The notes under the pieces were generated by a model. The model saw only the letters and a list, made by a program, of their open reading frames with translations, had not been told where the DNA came from and ran no database searches. Of a stretch of DNA of 64,000 nt, positions 31,537 to 42,334 are shown one piece after another; within the stretch, counting starts at the first letter, position 1; every line of letters starts with the position of its first letter. Location: the NCBI RefSeq assembly GCF_017654505.1, contig NC_054538.1, positions 18,857,912 through 18,921,911 on the forward strand. The letters run 5' to 3'. This DNA comes from Polyodon spathula. Taxonomy: Eukaryota; Chordata; Actinopteri; Acipenseriformes; Polyodontidae. The translations under genes and the position numbers were made by a program.

Positions 31537-34500
31537 TGTGTCTGGTGTCGTACTAAAGAAAGCCATCAGTTTGCATGCTTTACTTTCAAGGAATTTTCCT
31601 GCTTGCAAAATAATTAGCATACCAGCACAGTTATTATAGCTATATACAACACGTCAGTATATGCAACAGGTCAGCTTCCTAGCTGAGGCAAATAAAACTG
31701 AGACAGAGTTGTCACTTAAAAGTTATACATTAAAAGATGTTCAGATTTGGGGAGTTTATGTTTTTTGTTTGTTTGTTTGTATTTATTTATTTTAAATTGC
31801 ATCTGGTTTAATTTAGAATTATGAACAACAGGTTTAATTCACAGTACGGGTGGGGAGTCAGATCCTATTTGTATTATATTATTAATAAATAAAACCTCAG
31901 AAGCTGACATTTTGATATACTTATTAAAATAGGAAATACTAGTACATTTTAAAATAAAATGACAATGCTATGTGATCAAATCATGAGAAATTAATACTTT
32001 AATGTAGCACTTGCTATAATTGCATGTGGTTCTTCTATTTCTTGAAAATAGTAACCATATACAGTATAATGAGCATGTACTGTACTATACAGCAGTTTAT
32101 ATGACAGGAAAGTACACAGCACTGTGTACTGAGTAAATGAACAAATACTGGCTTAAAACTATCACACAGTCTGAATGAATGATGTCATCTTTACCAGTGT
32201 TCTGGGTGACAACTATTTTCATTGACAGAGCTCAAACCAGTCATACTACAGTGATGTGTTCTATAATGTACACAGGCCTTTAAGTGCTCACATTACCACA
32301 ATAGCTTTGACTATAGTGTTACACTCTTGGCATGCTGAGATAATGTTGATTTTGAAATGTTTATTGGCATTAGCTGACCTTTTAAAGTCTATAACAGAAA
32401 GAAGATTAATTATGTTGAAGAGGCGGTGGATGTCATACAAACTATCTGGTCCTGTATAATTGAACAGAAATTTCTGAAATACATTTTATTTAGCTAGCTA
32501 ACCTAATTATGCTAGGCTCCGACCCCCATTGTCACTATTTTTTCCAGCAGGGCTACCTTTTGTAACCTTTATGTGCAGGCTATTTATATTCATATTCCTG
32601 TAAACTGTGTCAACTTATAATGAACATTAATCAAGTCAGGCTAAGGTTTCAGCTTTAGGAACAATCTTCAATATTAATTATGCTTTGATGGATGCAGTGG
32701 TTTAAATTAGCCTGGTATTGTACTCTAATAGTCTAAGTAGAAACATAACATAAGCCTATGGAAAAAGCTGTGTTAGATTATATTAATCCTCTGTGTGAAG
32801 GAGACACTGAACATACCATGAAACAACAACAGAGAAAAATCCATGTGAAAATGTCTTGAAATACACTTCTGAGGAAATGCATAGTATTTCACTGTGTTTT
32901 ACTTTATAACACAACCATAATGGAAAGTTAATGTACAACAAGCATGAAATTAAAATTAATGAAAACTTTTTCTATAGTTGGCTTACCTTGGCTTACAATG
33001 TGCTATGGATTCATACCACCAAATTAACTTCAGCACCATGGACAGTTCCTTACATTTAAACATAGCAGCCAGTGGCTGAGCAATGTAAAGTCTGATTGCC
33101 TTAAAGCTGTTATCAGAATAAAGACAAATTCCACTTCAGTTATCAAAAATGACAAATTATCTCAACAAAATGTGTGTCACTATTTTTTGTTTTGTTACTC
33201 ATTTTATGTACATGCCCTGCTAGTTAACCAGGATGGACCATCTTCGGGTGGACTTACTGTACTCCCAAAAGGAGAAGGAACAGTGTCACATGGTCTGAGA
33301 GACTACATGGACTGGGAACAAGGAATTGTAGTTCCTGATTATTGCATAGTCACTGCTTTTTTATGCCAACAAAGAAAGACATGTAATGGTGAAGTAACAC
33401 TGGTCGTTATTTGCAAATTCTACAGATTCTACAGATCTGCATCCAACACACATTCCCCTCCAGCATTGTGTTACCCTCAAAAATATTATATTGAGAAATT
33501 GATTATCTAACAAACCTTTAATTCAGAGCCCAACGGTTGCTGAATCATCCAGTTTGTTTCTGTTTTAACCAGAATATTGACGAATACATTCCCAAGCAAT
33601 GTACAGAGACAACATATTAACAGTAGCAACTACGAGCAAAGAAAAGTGTTCATTGTATCTAACTATAGTGTAACACCAGTTCCTTCATGCACTGCAGTGG
33701 CACCTTTTTGTATAGCACATAAGAGAAATACATACTGCTGCAGATGATTAACAAGCTGTAAGAGATGCAAGGTTTTCTATCTTGTGATTTTAGTGTTCTG
33801 TTACGCACACACTGTGCTATATGTCAATTAATAAGCAGGCTGGTGTTTTCATTTCTGTTCCAATTTGTAATTTGCTGAATTATTAACACTCTAGAATTCC
33901 ACCTAGATTGCAACAATTCCACATAAATATTTACAAATTTAGACCAAGAACTGAAATCCTAGAGGAAAAAAATCCATCCATTTAGAAAAACTATACCAAA
34001 GCTTTAAAACAGGCTCAGCCACAAATACAATAATTAGATGTTCTGATTCTGATGTCATGAATCAAAACCTGACACTTGCAATACTAAATCCACCTCATAA
34101 AATCATATAATTTATGATGAAGGTGGAGCCACAGGACTGCCCTCCCACTGGGTGTGCTTAGTTTGAAATCACTACCGTCATAATCTGTGTAGCTCTGGCC
34201 ACTGCAGAGATAACTACATGAGAAATATTCTAAGATTCTAAGCTAGTGCTCTGCATGCTGCTGCAGCCTTTAACTGAGATTAATTAAGGGACTGTCAATT
34301 TCACGCCAGTGACTAATAGAACAAACAATGATGACTGTCTCCTAATCAAGTCATGCAGCTGCAGCCAATGCTTTGTGGAACTCTGGTGCTGTTGCTGCAT
34401 GGAGAAAAGGGAAGAGATCTACAGTATAGAGTAATGTAGGCAAAATGATGCACTGCAGTGCTTGTTCATGCAGACAAAAGAAAGGCTGCTTTGCTAAAAA

Positions 34501-34783
34501 GATCTACAACTATTGGCTGCATTCTGGGTGCAATCAACAGGATAAGCCATTCTCTACAAATGAAAGACTGTTGGTTGTGATTTTTTTGTAATTCCACAGT
34601 ATACAGATAATGCATACAGCTCAGGTCAATCTCTAGTGGCTAAATATATTGCTTATCCACTGATTTGACATAACATGCTCACTGAGGGACAATTGTTCAT
34701 AGCTGCAAAAAAAGTAATGTGTGTCTGTTAATTAAAAGTTTAATTTTATAACTGTTTAGTTGTTTTATTAGTTAACTGAAAGT
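27844..34783 (-). other. Largely unassigned ryr2 first-intron sequence
   Basis: About 6.9 kb with no exon recognised. It includes a short LINE-tail relic (29780-29800, AAGAACATAAGAACA) and an (AAT)n tract. The part 28500-29000 is comparatively complex and free of repeats, which makes it a candidate for conserved non-coding DNA, though nothing proves this. Confidence 0.4.
31483..31535. repeat. (AAT)n microsatellite
   Basis: About 17 AAT units in tandem. Confidence 0.95.
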
Positions 34784-36420
34784 TGTGGAATGTGGCCAGG
34801 TGGCAACAGGTTTATTTTGTCCAACCACCCCTGGACACACCTTATATAAAAGGAAATGAAATGTTTGAAATGTAAGAGAACACCTATAGAGAAAGACTGA
34901 GAGCAGGTAGTGCTTCCCATCCTGCAACAGGATAGCTGTAGCTTGGGTACTGTTTTGTTTATTGGTGATAAGAGTTTGTTTGATGTAAGAGTTTTGTTTA
35001 AACCTTTTACTTGTGAGTTAATACAAGTGCAAGTGCTTAAAACTTTATATGTAAAAAAAAGATATATGTCTGAGGTTTGCTATTTCTGCCACTGACCAGC
35101 CTTGACTGCCTGCCACTATGCCACATATGGAGGCAGCAGTAGGATAGAGCCCCCTACTGATCCAGCACAGAGTGGCAGGAAGAAAAAAGAAAAAAAAAAG
35201 ATTAGTGGATGTACTTTTGAAGAGGGTGATTTAGGTGCAGCTCCAAATACATCAGCAGTCAGTGCAGAAGGGGTAGCAGTTCCAATACATTCTGCAGCAG
35301 GCGCAAGCAAGAAGCCAAAAGGTGCTGCCGGAGCCAGAGTTGTTGTTGCCAGAGTTGCCTGTGCCGGAACCAGTGTTGCCTGCCTGGAATCAGAGTTGCT
35401 GCCTCCACCGCAGCCAGTGTTGCATTTGCTAGAACCAGAGTTGCCACACCGAAACCAAAGTTGTACACGCCGCTTCCGTGTACAGAATTGGAAAGGGAGG
35501 AGCCGCTTCCGTGTACAGAATTGGAAAGGGAGGAGCTGCTTCAGTGTGCAGAATCAGAAAGGGAGGAGCCGCTTCTGTGTACAGAATTGGAAAGGGAGGA
35601 GCTGCTTCAGTGTGCAGAATCAGAAAGGGAGGAGCCGCTTCCGTGTACAGAATTGGAAAGGGAGGAGCTGCTTCAGTGTACAGAATCAGAAAGGGAGGAG
35701 CTGCTTCCGTGTACAGAATTGAAAAGGGAGGAGCAGTTTCCATGTACAGAATCGGAAAGGGAGGAGCCGTTTCAGTGTACAGAATCGGAAGGGGAGGAGC
35801 CGCTTCTGTGTACAGAATCAGAAGGGGAGGAGCCGCTTCCATGTACAGAATGGGAAGGGGAGGAGCCGCTTCCGTGTACAGAATGGGAAGGGGAGGAGCA
35901 GCTTTCGTGTACAGAATGGGAAGGGGAGAAGCCGCTTCCATGTACAGAATCGGAAAAGGGAGGAGCCCCTTCTGTGTACAGAATCGGAAGGGAGGAGAGG
36001 CTTCTGTCTCCACAGTCAAAGGGGGAAGAGTTGCCTCCCCCTCATACAGGAATGAAAGAGGACAGGAAGAGATCACCACCACCACAGCCCCAACCACCAC
36101 CCCTGTGCAACAGTCTGCCACCTGGGAGTTGGATCCCTCTACCTGGGCTTACAGACACCTGACCTTTGTGTCTGGACCTCTTGTCGCTGGGCCAAGTTTC
36201 GAGGTTGCTGCACCACCTGGCAGTCATTCGCCTGGTCTCCCGTTCCATTCCCCCTGGCAAACCAGACGTCACTGCACACTCGCCGGGGCTTACTGCCTTT
36301 TGCTGGAGCTGCCCGGACACAAACCTGAACTCTCAATGCCCCATCTACGTCACCCTGCTCCTGACGCCGGTTATGTCCCTTCCCAGAGGAGGCGGAATGT
36401 GGACTGACCACACAGAGAGG
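34784..36420 (+). mobile_element. Non-autonomous LTR-retrotransposon-like element with repeat-coding body
   Basis: A possible 5' LTR starts TGTGGAATGTGG at 34784, has a TATATAAAAGG box near 34845, and ends near CCACA at 35125. A gag-like leader follows (EPPTDPAQSGRKKKEKKK in the frame from 35102), then a 33-bp tandem repeat, a proline-rich segment, and a purine-rich tract (CCCAGAGGAGGCGGAATG, 36383-36400) before TGTGGACTGACCAC, which resembles the start of a 3' LTR. The 3' LTR itself is cut short. No protease, RT or integrase was seen, so it would depend on another element. The LTR boundaries are inferred and no target duplication was found. Confidence 0.5.
35461..36000 (+). repeat. 33-bp tandem repeat, ~16 copies, open in four frames
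   Basis: The unit is of the form CTTCCGTGTACAGAATTGGA plus AAGGGAGGAGCCG. Because 33 is divisible by 3 and the unit lacks stops, three forward frames and one reverse frame are open across much of it. The forward frames give RIGKGGAASVY-type and CTELEREEPLP-type 11-residue repeats; the reverse frame gives ILYTEAAPPLP. Copies differ by point changes that mostly keep the frames open. Whether any is translated cannot be told. The longest frame is 309 codons (35478-36407). Confidence 0.9.
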
Positions 36421-36489
36421 TGGTCGTGAATTGGCCAAGTTCTTTTGCTAACATTTAACTTCCTCCTCATAAAACAGTGTTCAGTTTAA

Positions 36490-36600
36490 CCACTACAGCT
36501 TTTCATAAAAAAAGTAAATTTGAAAAACTGTGCACACATTATTTGTAATTCAACAAAATGTGAAAACTTTGCAGGGGGGTGAATACTTCTGCAAACCACT
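36490..36600. mobile_element. Isolated Tc1 transposon end
   Basis: The stretch AACAAAATGTGAAAACTTTG, GGGGGGTGAATACTTCTGCA is a fish Tc1 terminal repeat read outwards. No transposase adjoins it. Confidence 0.65.
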
Positions 36601-36604
36601 AAGG

Positions 36605-39085
36605 TTGCGATTGGGGATATATAGGGTAAGCAGTTCTAAATAGGCTGGTGCCAAGTTATTTAGGGCCTTATAAATTATTAACAGTATTTTAAAATCAACT
36701 CTAAAATTTACAGGAAAACATCACAAAGAAGCCAACACTTGGGTGATATGTTCCCTTTTTCTGGTTTTAGTCAAGAGTCTAGCAGCAGCATTTTGAACCA
36801 GTTGCAAACAAGACAATAAACATTTTGGGATGCCAGAAAAAAACGCATTGCAATAATCAATTTTGGAGGATACAAAGGCATGTACTAGTCTTTCAGCATC
36901 TGATGTAGAAACTATAGGTCTAAGTTTTGCAATATTTCTCAAATGATAAAAAGATGATTTTATAATTTTTTTTTTCTTGTGAAATTTCTCATTTCTAGTA
37001 CAGGTTCATATAGTTGTCTGCTGAAATCCAGTCCAAATGATTCAGGCTTATTTAGCTGGTTTGATGAACCCACTAACAAAACCTCATTTTCGCTGCATTC
37101 AATATTAAGACATTTTGAGACATCCAGCCCTTAAAGTCAGTAAGACAAGATACTATATGGGTCCCAAAAGAGGCATCACCAGGTATTAGGGACAAATACA
37201 GCTGGGTGCCATCTGCATTAAAAATTGAATTTTTCTCCATGTTTGTTTATAATATCACCCAAAGGGAGCATATCAATGGAAAGTAAAAAAGGAACTAAAA
37301 TAGAACCCTGTGGAACACAACAAACTAATTAAGACAAAGCAGATTTTTCATTACCAATTAAAACAAATTGAGACCTATCAGAAAGATAAGACTTGAACCA
37401 AGGATAAAACAACTCCAGATAAACCCACAAGATTTTGCAGGCGATTGATTAAGATAAGAGTGATCTACGGTATCAAAAGCAGCACTTAGATCTACTAAAA
37501 TTAAAACTGATAAATTACCAGAGTCTATGCCAATAAATACTCTAACAAGAGTTGTCTCAGTACTATGTGCATTGCGAAGACCAGACAGAAATTTTTCATT
37601 GATGTTGTTTTGTGTCAAATTGATGCAGTTGATTTGCAAGAAAAGGAAGATTTGAAATAGGCCTATAATTATGTAAAATTGTTGGATCCAAGTTATGTTT
37701 CTTGATCATTGGCTTTATGACAGCTACCTTAAGAGCCGATGGAACTAGCCCAGAAGAAAGTGAACCATTAATAATTAAGAATATAGGTATTAAGAGAGCC
37801 AAACATTTCTTTCAATAATTTAGTTGGAATAGGATCAAGAATACAGGTACTAGGTTTAATATGCATGGTTATATCATTTAAACTTATTAAGGACATCTGT
37901 GAAATTTGATTTTTGATGTTTATAATTTTACTATGGAAATAGTCAATTAAGTCGTTGCAAGAGCCTGGCAGCAGAAGGATTACACGGAGGGTTAACTATC
38001 TTATTGAAAATAGCTATGGTTACACTATGTAACACCATGTTTGTTCCTGGGTAGTCAGTGTCATTTCCTAATTGCTTATGCCTCAAAAGTATAGAAAATG
38101 GCTATTATTCCCCACAGACTTTGCTTTTGTGACCAGGACAGTGATATTTCAAAATATCACTATTTCCAATGGGAAAACGGGCAAATGTGTGTCTTTTGGT
38201 TCACATAAAGTCAGAAAAAAACAACATATGAATCCAAATTAACATGTATTTGTACTAAAGTAATACAAAAATGACTACAAAAGATTTAGAAGTGAGTAGT
38301 TTTTCGAGATTTACGATTATACTGAACAAAAAAAAAATAAAAAATTGTTGCACAGTGTTATCTCTGTTAATTTCAATTAAGTTTGAGTAGTGTGTTGATC
38401 TGGCTACTACCAAAGCCTATGTATACTTTACTTGATGGTTCTTCCATATAAGATAATGTACTTGTAGTTTAGTACCTCTCCATTTATGTTCTACTTTTTG
38501 ACCATCCCATTTAAATTTTCAAGTGGCGTCATTAAACCATGGCGAGTTTTTTTTTTTAGCGAAACATTTCAAACCTTAGCTGGAGCAATAGCATCAAGTG
38601 TACTAGATAGAAAGATATAATCATCAACAAGCTCATCCATAGTTACAAAGTGTGTATCACTTTATTTATAAGTACTGACACATTAACCTAAAAACTAACA
38701 ACAAAATGATCTGAAATTCTAAGATCACTAGGCCATGAGAAATTACTAAATCTAATGTGTGTCCATGGTTATGAACAGGACCTGTAATATGCTGGAATTC
38801 AGAAAATTCAGAAAATGTGTTGAGTACTTGTCTGATTTAATCTCTACATGAATGTTAAAATCACCCAACAGAAGAATTCTATTGTAGTTGGAAGATAGGA
38901 AAGATAGAAAATCACCAAATTCAGGTAACAATGAAGCATGTGGCTTTGGTGCACGATATACAATACCAATGTACACAGATACTTCATTATGTAAAATTAA
39001 TGATAATAGTTGAATAATCATCCATAGTTTTCGGTTTAATATATACGTTAATACGTCGCGTGAAGAGTGTCTCTTAGTGTACAAG
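36605..39085 (-). pseudogene. L2-type LINE ORF2, decayed (endonuclease end and RT)
   Basis: Read downwards on the minus strand: endonuclease pieces (IGIVYRAPKPHASLLPEF, ILLLGDFNIH at 38752-39084), a linker (LDAIAPAKV and SPWFNDAT near 38500), RT pieces (SALKVAVIKPMIKK, NYRPISNLPF at 37596-37802; LVDLSAAFDTVDHS at 37358-37639), and the C-terminal part (NIAKLRPIVS, KIDYCNAFFSGIP, VQNAAARLL at 36721-36942). Stops and frameshifts separate them. This is the L2/Maui pattern. The 3' end is cut at the Tc1 terminus near 36600. The N-terminal end continues at 40775 beyond inserted DNA. Confidence 0.88.
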
Positions 39086-39569
39086 AGATGTCATCTCGCG
39101 TAGTTTTGGCGATAGGACCGCAAAGCATAGCTGAGTGGTTCTGACTGTACAAACTGCACAAAATTATGCCTCTTATACAATAACAGACACCCTTCACATG
39201 ACGTATTAATGTACTATAAATCACACGCATAAGGATTAGACAAACAAATATCTTTACAGTGAAAATAACTTTTATTTTTGTTAAATATAACATTCAACCC
39301 CCCTTCTCCACATCTAAAAATGGTTTGGTCCATAATTGACCATAACTGACCTACAACAGCCGATCTCTGCTATTTTCAGACTAGTTAAAAAGTGACAAAA
39401 CCATTTATTAAAAAAATATGTACATCTTGTAAAGCTTGCACCACTACAATGTAAGTGTCCTGAAGCGTTGTTAGTAACTGAAGAGATGAAACAGTTGCTC
39501 TGATTTGGTGTAGGAAAGTTATTACTAGGCATCGCTGTCGCAGCAGGAGGGACTTGTTTTTATGTATTT
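39086..39569. other. Unassigned insert between LINE parts
   Basis: Separates the two minus-strand L2 portions together with the plus-strand L2 fragment. No motif or terminal repeat was recognised; the origin is unknown. Confidence 0.4.
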
Positions 39570-40500
39570 CTATTTATTTCTCTTTTTTGCATGTTTGCTG
39601 CATAAATTATCATTTTTACGCAGATAACACTTAAATCTATATTCATTCTAAACCTGATATTGATGCTGCTGCCTCTCTTCTTACTGCAAGTACCTCTGAC
39701 ATAAAAAGTTGGATGTCGCAAAAATTTTTACACCTAAATTGTAATAAGACTGAGATTATGCTGTTAGGTACTTCCCATCAGCTACGTAAAACCAATGCTG
39801 TAAATTTGTCAGTTGATGGTACCATGCTTCAGTTCAGATCTATAATGAAAAATGTGGGTGTGATTTTTGATCCTGGGTTAACCTTAGAACCGCATGTGTT
39901 GAATACTGTCAAGGTTTCACTTTTTCAATTCAGAAATATAGCTAGGCTTCGATCTAATCTTCGATTATTGTAACGTCCTGCTCGCTGGTGTCTCTAATAG
40001 CATTCTCAACAATCTGCAATATGTTCAAAATTCTGCGGCTAGTATTTTGTCTAGGTCACACTCTAGGGATCACATTACACCTGTGTTGGAGGCCTTGCAT
40101 TGGCAGCCTGTTAGGTTTCGAGTGGATTTTAAAATCCTTCTCCTGACCTACAAGACTCTCCATGGGCTGGCTTCACTTTATTTGTCACACCCTCTGCTCC
40201 ACCAATCTTAGACTGTTGTGTTTCCCTTCTGCTCGCCTGCGCTCTGTGGACGACAGGGCCTTCCGTTGCTATGCCCCAAAACTGTGGAACTCTATTCCAT
40301 TAGAGATTAGGGATTCAGCAACTTTGAGTGTTTATAAATCTAGCTTAAAAACTTACTTTTTTAGAAAGGCATTTTTATGATTCCTTTTCCTTGTTTCTGT
40401 TTTTGTTTCTACGTGTTATTGTTTTGTTGAATTTATCTTTGTTTTGTGAGGCATTCTGAGACGATTGCAAGTACATTTGCATATCAGTGATATTGGGACT
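39570..40500 (+). mobile_element. Plus-strand L2-type LINE 3' fragment
   Basis: The plus strand encodes the C-terminal RT region: FLHLNCNKTEIMLLGTS, VDGT, GVIFDPGLTLEPHV, FRNIARLRS (39713-39973), then in other frames LDYCNVLLAGVSNS, VQNSA, HITPVLEALHWQPVRFRVDF and KILLLTYKTLHG, and finally RAFRCYAPKLWNSIPLEIRD with LKTYFFRKAF (to 40380). A 3' untranslated part follows. It is 5'-truncated, frameshifted and in the opposite orientation to the L2 copy it interrupts. Confidence 0.85.
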
Positions 40501-40774
40501 GTCTTTAAGAACACCTTGGTGATTTCTGGTCTGTAATGATGATGTTTGAGTGACATATTCACGGCCAGTGCCATCGGTAAGTAATATGTTCCAATTACTT
40601 ATCCAAATTAAAACAAAGCTTGAAGTTAATAACAGGATTTTCCATTTTGCTATGTTTTTATTTAGAGCATGTTATTTTTAAAATACCGATCATTCTATGC
40701 ACGGGATGACATTTATACACAAGATAAAAGGTATAGGAATGTTTGGAAGTGCTTCTCTGTGATTGGCTGATTTC

Positions 40775-41980
40775 TCATATGTGATTTATAATTGAGATCA
40801 GAGTTATATATGTAGCAAGTCCACCTCCTCTCCCACTAGTACAAGCCTTCTGGATAAAGGAGTAGTCTGGAAGGGAAGCCTTAATAAACGAGACATTATC
40901 ATCTACCCCAAGCCAGGTTTCGGTGAGAGCCAACATATTACGTTTTTGATCTACAATAAAATCATGAATTAAATGTGCTTTATTGGACAGTGATCTAAGA
41001 TTAAATAACGTCAAAGATTATTACACTGAAGTAGTTTTACTTGGCCAGTAATAATTGGGATATTTATAAGGTTATTATAACAAACTCCACAGGGTCTATT
41101 AAAAGACAATAGATACTGTGAGTGGTATTTAATTTTAACGTTCAGCCCAGGGCAAATTTCTTTAAATCCCCTCCTCTCCCCAGTTCCTAGTTTAAATGTA
41201 GTAGTCATTCAACCACAAGAAGCTGACACAACTTCAATGGGATAAGCCTTTTTTAGGTTTTCTGGAGATTAATTAATTGGGATTGTCTTTGCTGAATAAC
41301 GTTTCTCACTAGTACCTTGCCCTTCCCTAGATCTTAATCTAAAAACATTTTAGGTATTTTTCAAAATGTGCAGCAAGCCTACTTGCCCCAGTATAGTTCT
41401 TGTTTTGTTTTGTATTTTTTGTTTTTGTTTTTTTTAATAGTCCCAGCTGTTAATGATTCTGTTCTTGAACACACCAGCCACCTAACCAATTATATATTGA
41501 CAGAATTCTACTATATTGTTCATCACCTCTGCCAAAAACAGGCAGTAGGCCAGAAAGAATGGGTTTGCAATTTAGTTCTTTCAGTTTCCTAGTTAGAGAT
41601 TTAAGTCTGTGTTTCATTACTTCTGATTTTCTATCTTTTATGTCATTAATACCTTCATGCACAATTACTACTGGCCACTTCTGTGTTTTATTGGAACTGT
41701 TTACCAGCTTGTGTATTCTAATATCAATGTCCTGAATTTCTGCTCCTGGAAAGCAGGTTACAGACCTGTTCATGGATCTTTATGAGTGAAATCACGATCA
41801 ACATAGTGAATTATAGTCACCCACCAACAGAACATCCACATTGCTTTCTGTATTGTCAAGTTTTTTGCTACTTAGAACTTGATATTTGTTAGATAACACA
41901 ATACCCTCAAGTTGTTTATTTGTTGGTGTTCTATGGCTTTTCCTAGCTGTCACCCATGGTCTATTCAAGCTAACATCCTC
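40775..41980 (-). pseudogene. L2-type LINE, ORF1 esterase and start of ORF2, decayed
   Basis: Minus strand. At 41450-41773: CFPGAEIQDIDIRIHKL, VVIVHEGINDI and LSGLLPVFGR, which is the SGNH/esterase-like ORF1 domain (the usual form is VHVGTNDI; here the block is HEGINDI). At 40775-41014: FNLRSLSNKAHLIHDFI, LALTETWLG and GRGGGLATY, the N-terminus of the endonuclease with its catalytic Asn and Glu motifs. The two parts are in different frames. This is the upstream continuation of the L2 copy at 36605-39085. Confidence 0.85.
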
Positions 41981-42059
41981 TCTATGTAACCCTTTAATAA
42001 TGTTTCTTAATGAGTTTGGTGCTCAGGATATAATTTGAGTTGTGCAGCACAAGTGATTT

Positions 42060-42334
42060 GAAACATATATTTGTAGTTGGACACGGGTGTTTCACAATTA
42101 GTGCACATACAGACTGTGCCAGGATTCAGGTGAATGATTAATTAGCAATTGAGTCCCGGCACAGCTGTAGATAAAAGCAGTCACAAATAACTCTCTGGGT
42201 AGTGTGTTCGAGTATCGGGAGGTAAAGAAAGTGAAACTAAATATAAATAATAATCAGTGCTTCCATACCCCAGTCCTGTGTTTGTGTTTCCTTCTCTTCC
42301 TGGTCTGACTTCACCACACAAGCTATCCGTGACA
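42060..42334 (+). mobile_element. Partial LTR, same family as the 6604-10329 LTR
   Basis: Contains GGATTCAGGTGAATGATTAA, TTAGCAATTGAGTCCCGGCA and a TATA-like GATAAAAGC, parallel to the middle of the split solo LTR read on its own sense strand (GGGATTC...AATTAATTGG...GAATCCCAGCAC...TATATATAG). It ends GTGACA. The 5' end is not clearly defined. Confidence 0.6.

Noticed and set aside
35429..36121. A 230-codon reverse frame with ILYTEAAPP repeats as a host proline-rich protein
   Set aside because: It is one of four frames kept open by the 33-bp repeat; nothing favours it, and the flanks look like an LTR element.
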